6,537 bases of DNA from Pseudomonadota bacterium. Lineage in GTDB: Bacteria; Pseudomonadota; Alphaproteobacteria; Sphingomonadales; Sphingomonadaceae. The position numbers and the translations under genes are program-made. The stretch is from the NCBI GenBank assembly GCA_023386515.1, contig JAEWJQ010000299.1, forward strand, positions 1 through 6,537. Reading direction: 5' to 3'. The notes beneath the pieces were generated by a model that saw only the letters and a list, made by a program, of their open reading frames with translations, was not told the origin of the DNA and did not search any database. Below, in pieces: positions 6,295 through 6,537 of the stretch (positions within the stretch are counted from its first letter, which is position 1; the number at the start of each line of letters is the position of its first letter).

Positions 6295-6394
6295 GCCCCG
6301 TCTTGTAGGCGACGCACCCTTCCCACAAGCGGCGCTGTGCCGGTTCCGCCGCCCGGCGACGGTCGAACGGGGCCGGGCGCGGTCGCGGTCGCCG

Positions 6395-6463
6395 TCAGCG
6401 CCGCCTGGCGATCAGCCAGGCTATGATGTGCCCAATCCATTCCCGCACGTGGTTCAGGCTCAA
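6395..6463 (-). CDS. Doubtful 22-codon ORF with hydrophobic peptide
   Basis: A TTG at 6463 overlaps the stop codon of the edge gene by TTGA and opens a 22-residue frame. It contains HVREWIGHIIAWLIARRR, a hydrophobic run closed by three arginines, and stops at 6395. A purine-rich stretch (GAGGATGAGGACGA) precedes it, but this is also the acidic C-terminal coding end of the upstream gene. Small membrane peptides can look like this, and so can chance. There is no family match that I know of. Confidence 0.15.
   Translation of the reverse strand: MSLNHVREWIGHIIAWLIARRR
6403..6421. terminator. Hairpin downstream of the edge gene
   Basis: GCCTGGC (6403-6409) and GCCAGGC (6415-6421) form a perfect 7-base-pair stem around GATCA, about 40 bases after the stop codon of the minus-strand edge gene. 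It could terminate or stabilise that transcript, but no U-run follows on the minus strand. The remaining spacer up to the membrane protein start at 6294 shows no clear promoter. Confidence 0.3.
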
Positions 6464-6537
6464 TCGTCCTCATCCTCGAAGCCGACCAGGGCGAGTGCGC
6501 GTGCCTTGATCTGGCGGGTCATGCACCAATGGACCAG
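6460..6537 (-). CDS. C-terminal end of an unidentified protein (partial)
   Basis: Reading the minus strand inward from the window edge gives 25 codons without a stop, then TGA at 6460-6462. The encoded tail contains LVHWCMTRQIKARALALVGF and ends in the acidic run EDEDD. Codon use has the G/C-rich third positions of the neighbouring genes, so a real coding end is plausible, but the fragment is too short to name a family. An ATG within it (codon 6) could in principle start a 20-residue peptide. It is oriented like the membrane protein gene, 165 bases further on. Confidence 0.45.
   Translation of the reverse strand: MVHWCMTRQIKARALALVGFEDEDD

Noticed and set aside
5363..6328. 321-codon minus-strand frame in a second frame of the membrane protein gene
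   Set aside because: It lacks the hydrophobic segments, is Arg/Ala-rich, and shares the strand with the much better supported 513-residue protein.
6295..6330. Minus-strand promoter TTGTGG-15-TACAAG before the membrane protein, overlapping a CTTGT...ACAAG inverted repeat
   Set aside because: The spacer is too short, the -10 is weak, and the start of transcription would fall almost on the ATG; the repeat arms are only 5 bases with an 18-base loop.

Overview
The window reads as chromosomal DNA of a GC-rich alphaproteobacterium, most likely a sphingomonad (Sphingomonas or relative). The main evidence is the gene order nrnC-lptC-lptA-lptB-rpoN on the plus strand. A short alphaproteobacterial NrnC-type exonuclease next to the Lpt genes and rpoN is a familiar alphaproteobacterial arrangement. 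Palindromic intergenic DNA of a style common in sphingomonads, and a left-edge start resembling sphingomonad cold-shock proteins, also fit. No plasmid, phage, transposase, CRISPR, tRNA or rRNA signature was seen.

Layout. Positions 1-17 (minus strand) may be the first five codons of a divergent cold-shock protein gene. Positions 18-305 are a non-coding divergent control region with a hairpin and one weak promoter candidate. Positions 306-2124 hold three tightly packed plus-strand genes: nrnC (nano-RNase, 306-926), lptC (935-1573) and lptA (1579-2124), with gaps of 8 and 5 bases. A 149-base gap with no recognised regulatory site leads to lptB (2274-3050). A 220-base gap (3051-3270) is packed with inverted repeats, read here as two inverted copies of a REP-like element. 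Its right end appears to supply the ribosome binding site of rpoN (3271-4746, TTG start). A short palindrome lies in and around the 6-base gap to a convergent, poorly characterised polytopic membrane protein (4753-6294, minus). At the right edge is the C-terminal tail of another minus-strand gene (6460-6537), separated from the membrane protein by 165 bases.

How the genes work together. LptB is the cytoplasmic ATPase, LptC the membrane-anchored periplasmic receptor and LptA the periplasmic bridge of the machine that carries lipopolysaccharide (or lipid A-bearing glycolipid) to the outer membrane; LptF, LptG, LptD and LptE are not in this window. RpoN is sigma-54, needed for enhancer-dependent promoters. 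NrnC finishes RNA decay by degrading very short oligoribonucleotides. This is mostly conserved core-genome content. I did not find a convincing new multi-gene system. The parts most worth a second look are the composite repeat that merges into the rpoN translation start, the uncharacterised GT-C-like membrane protein, and the two window-edge fragments.
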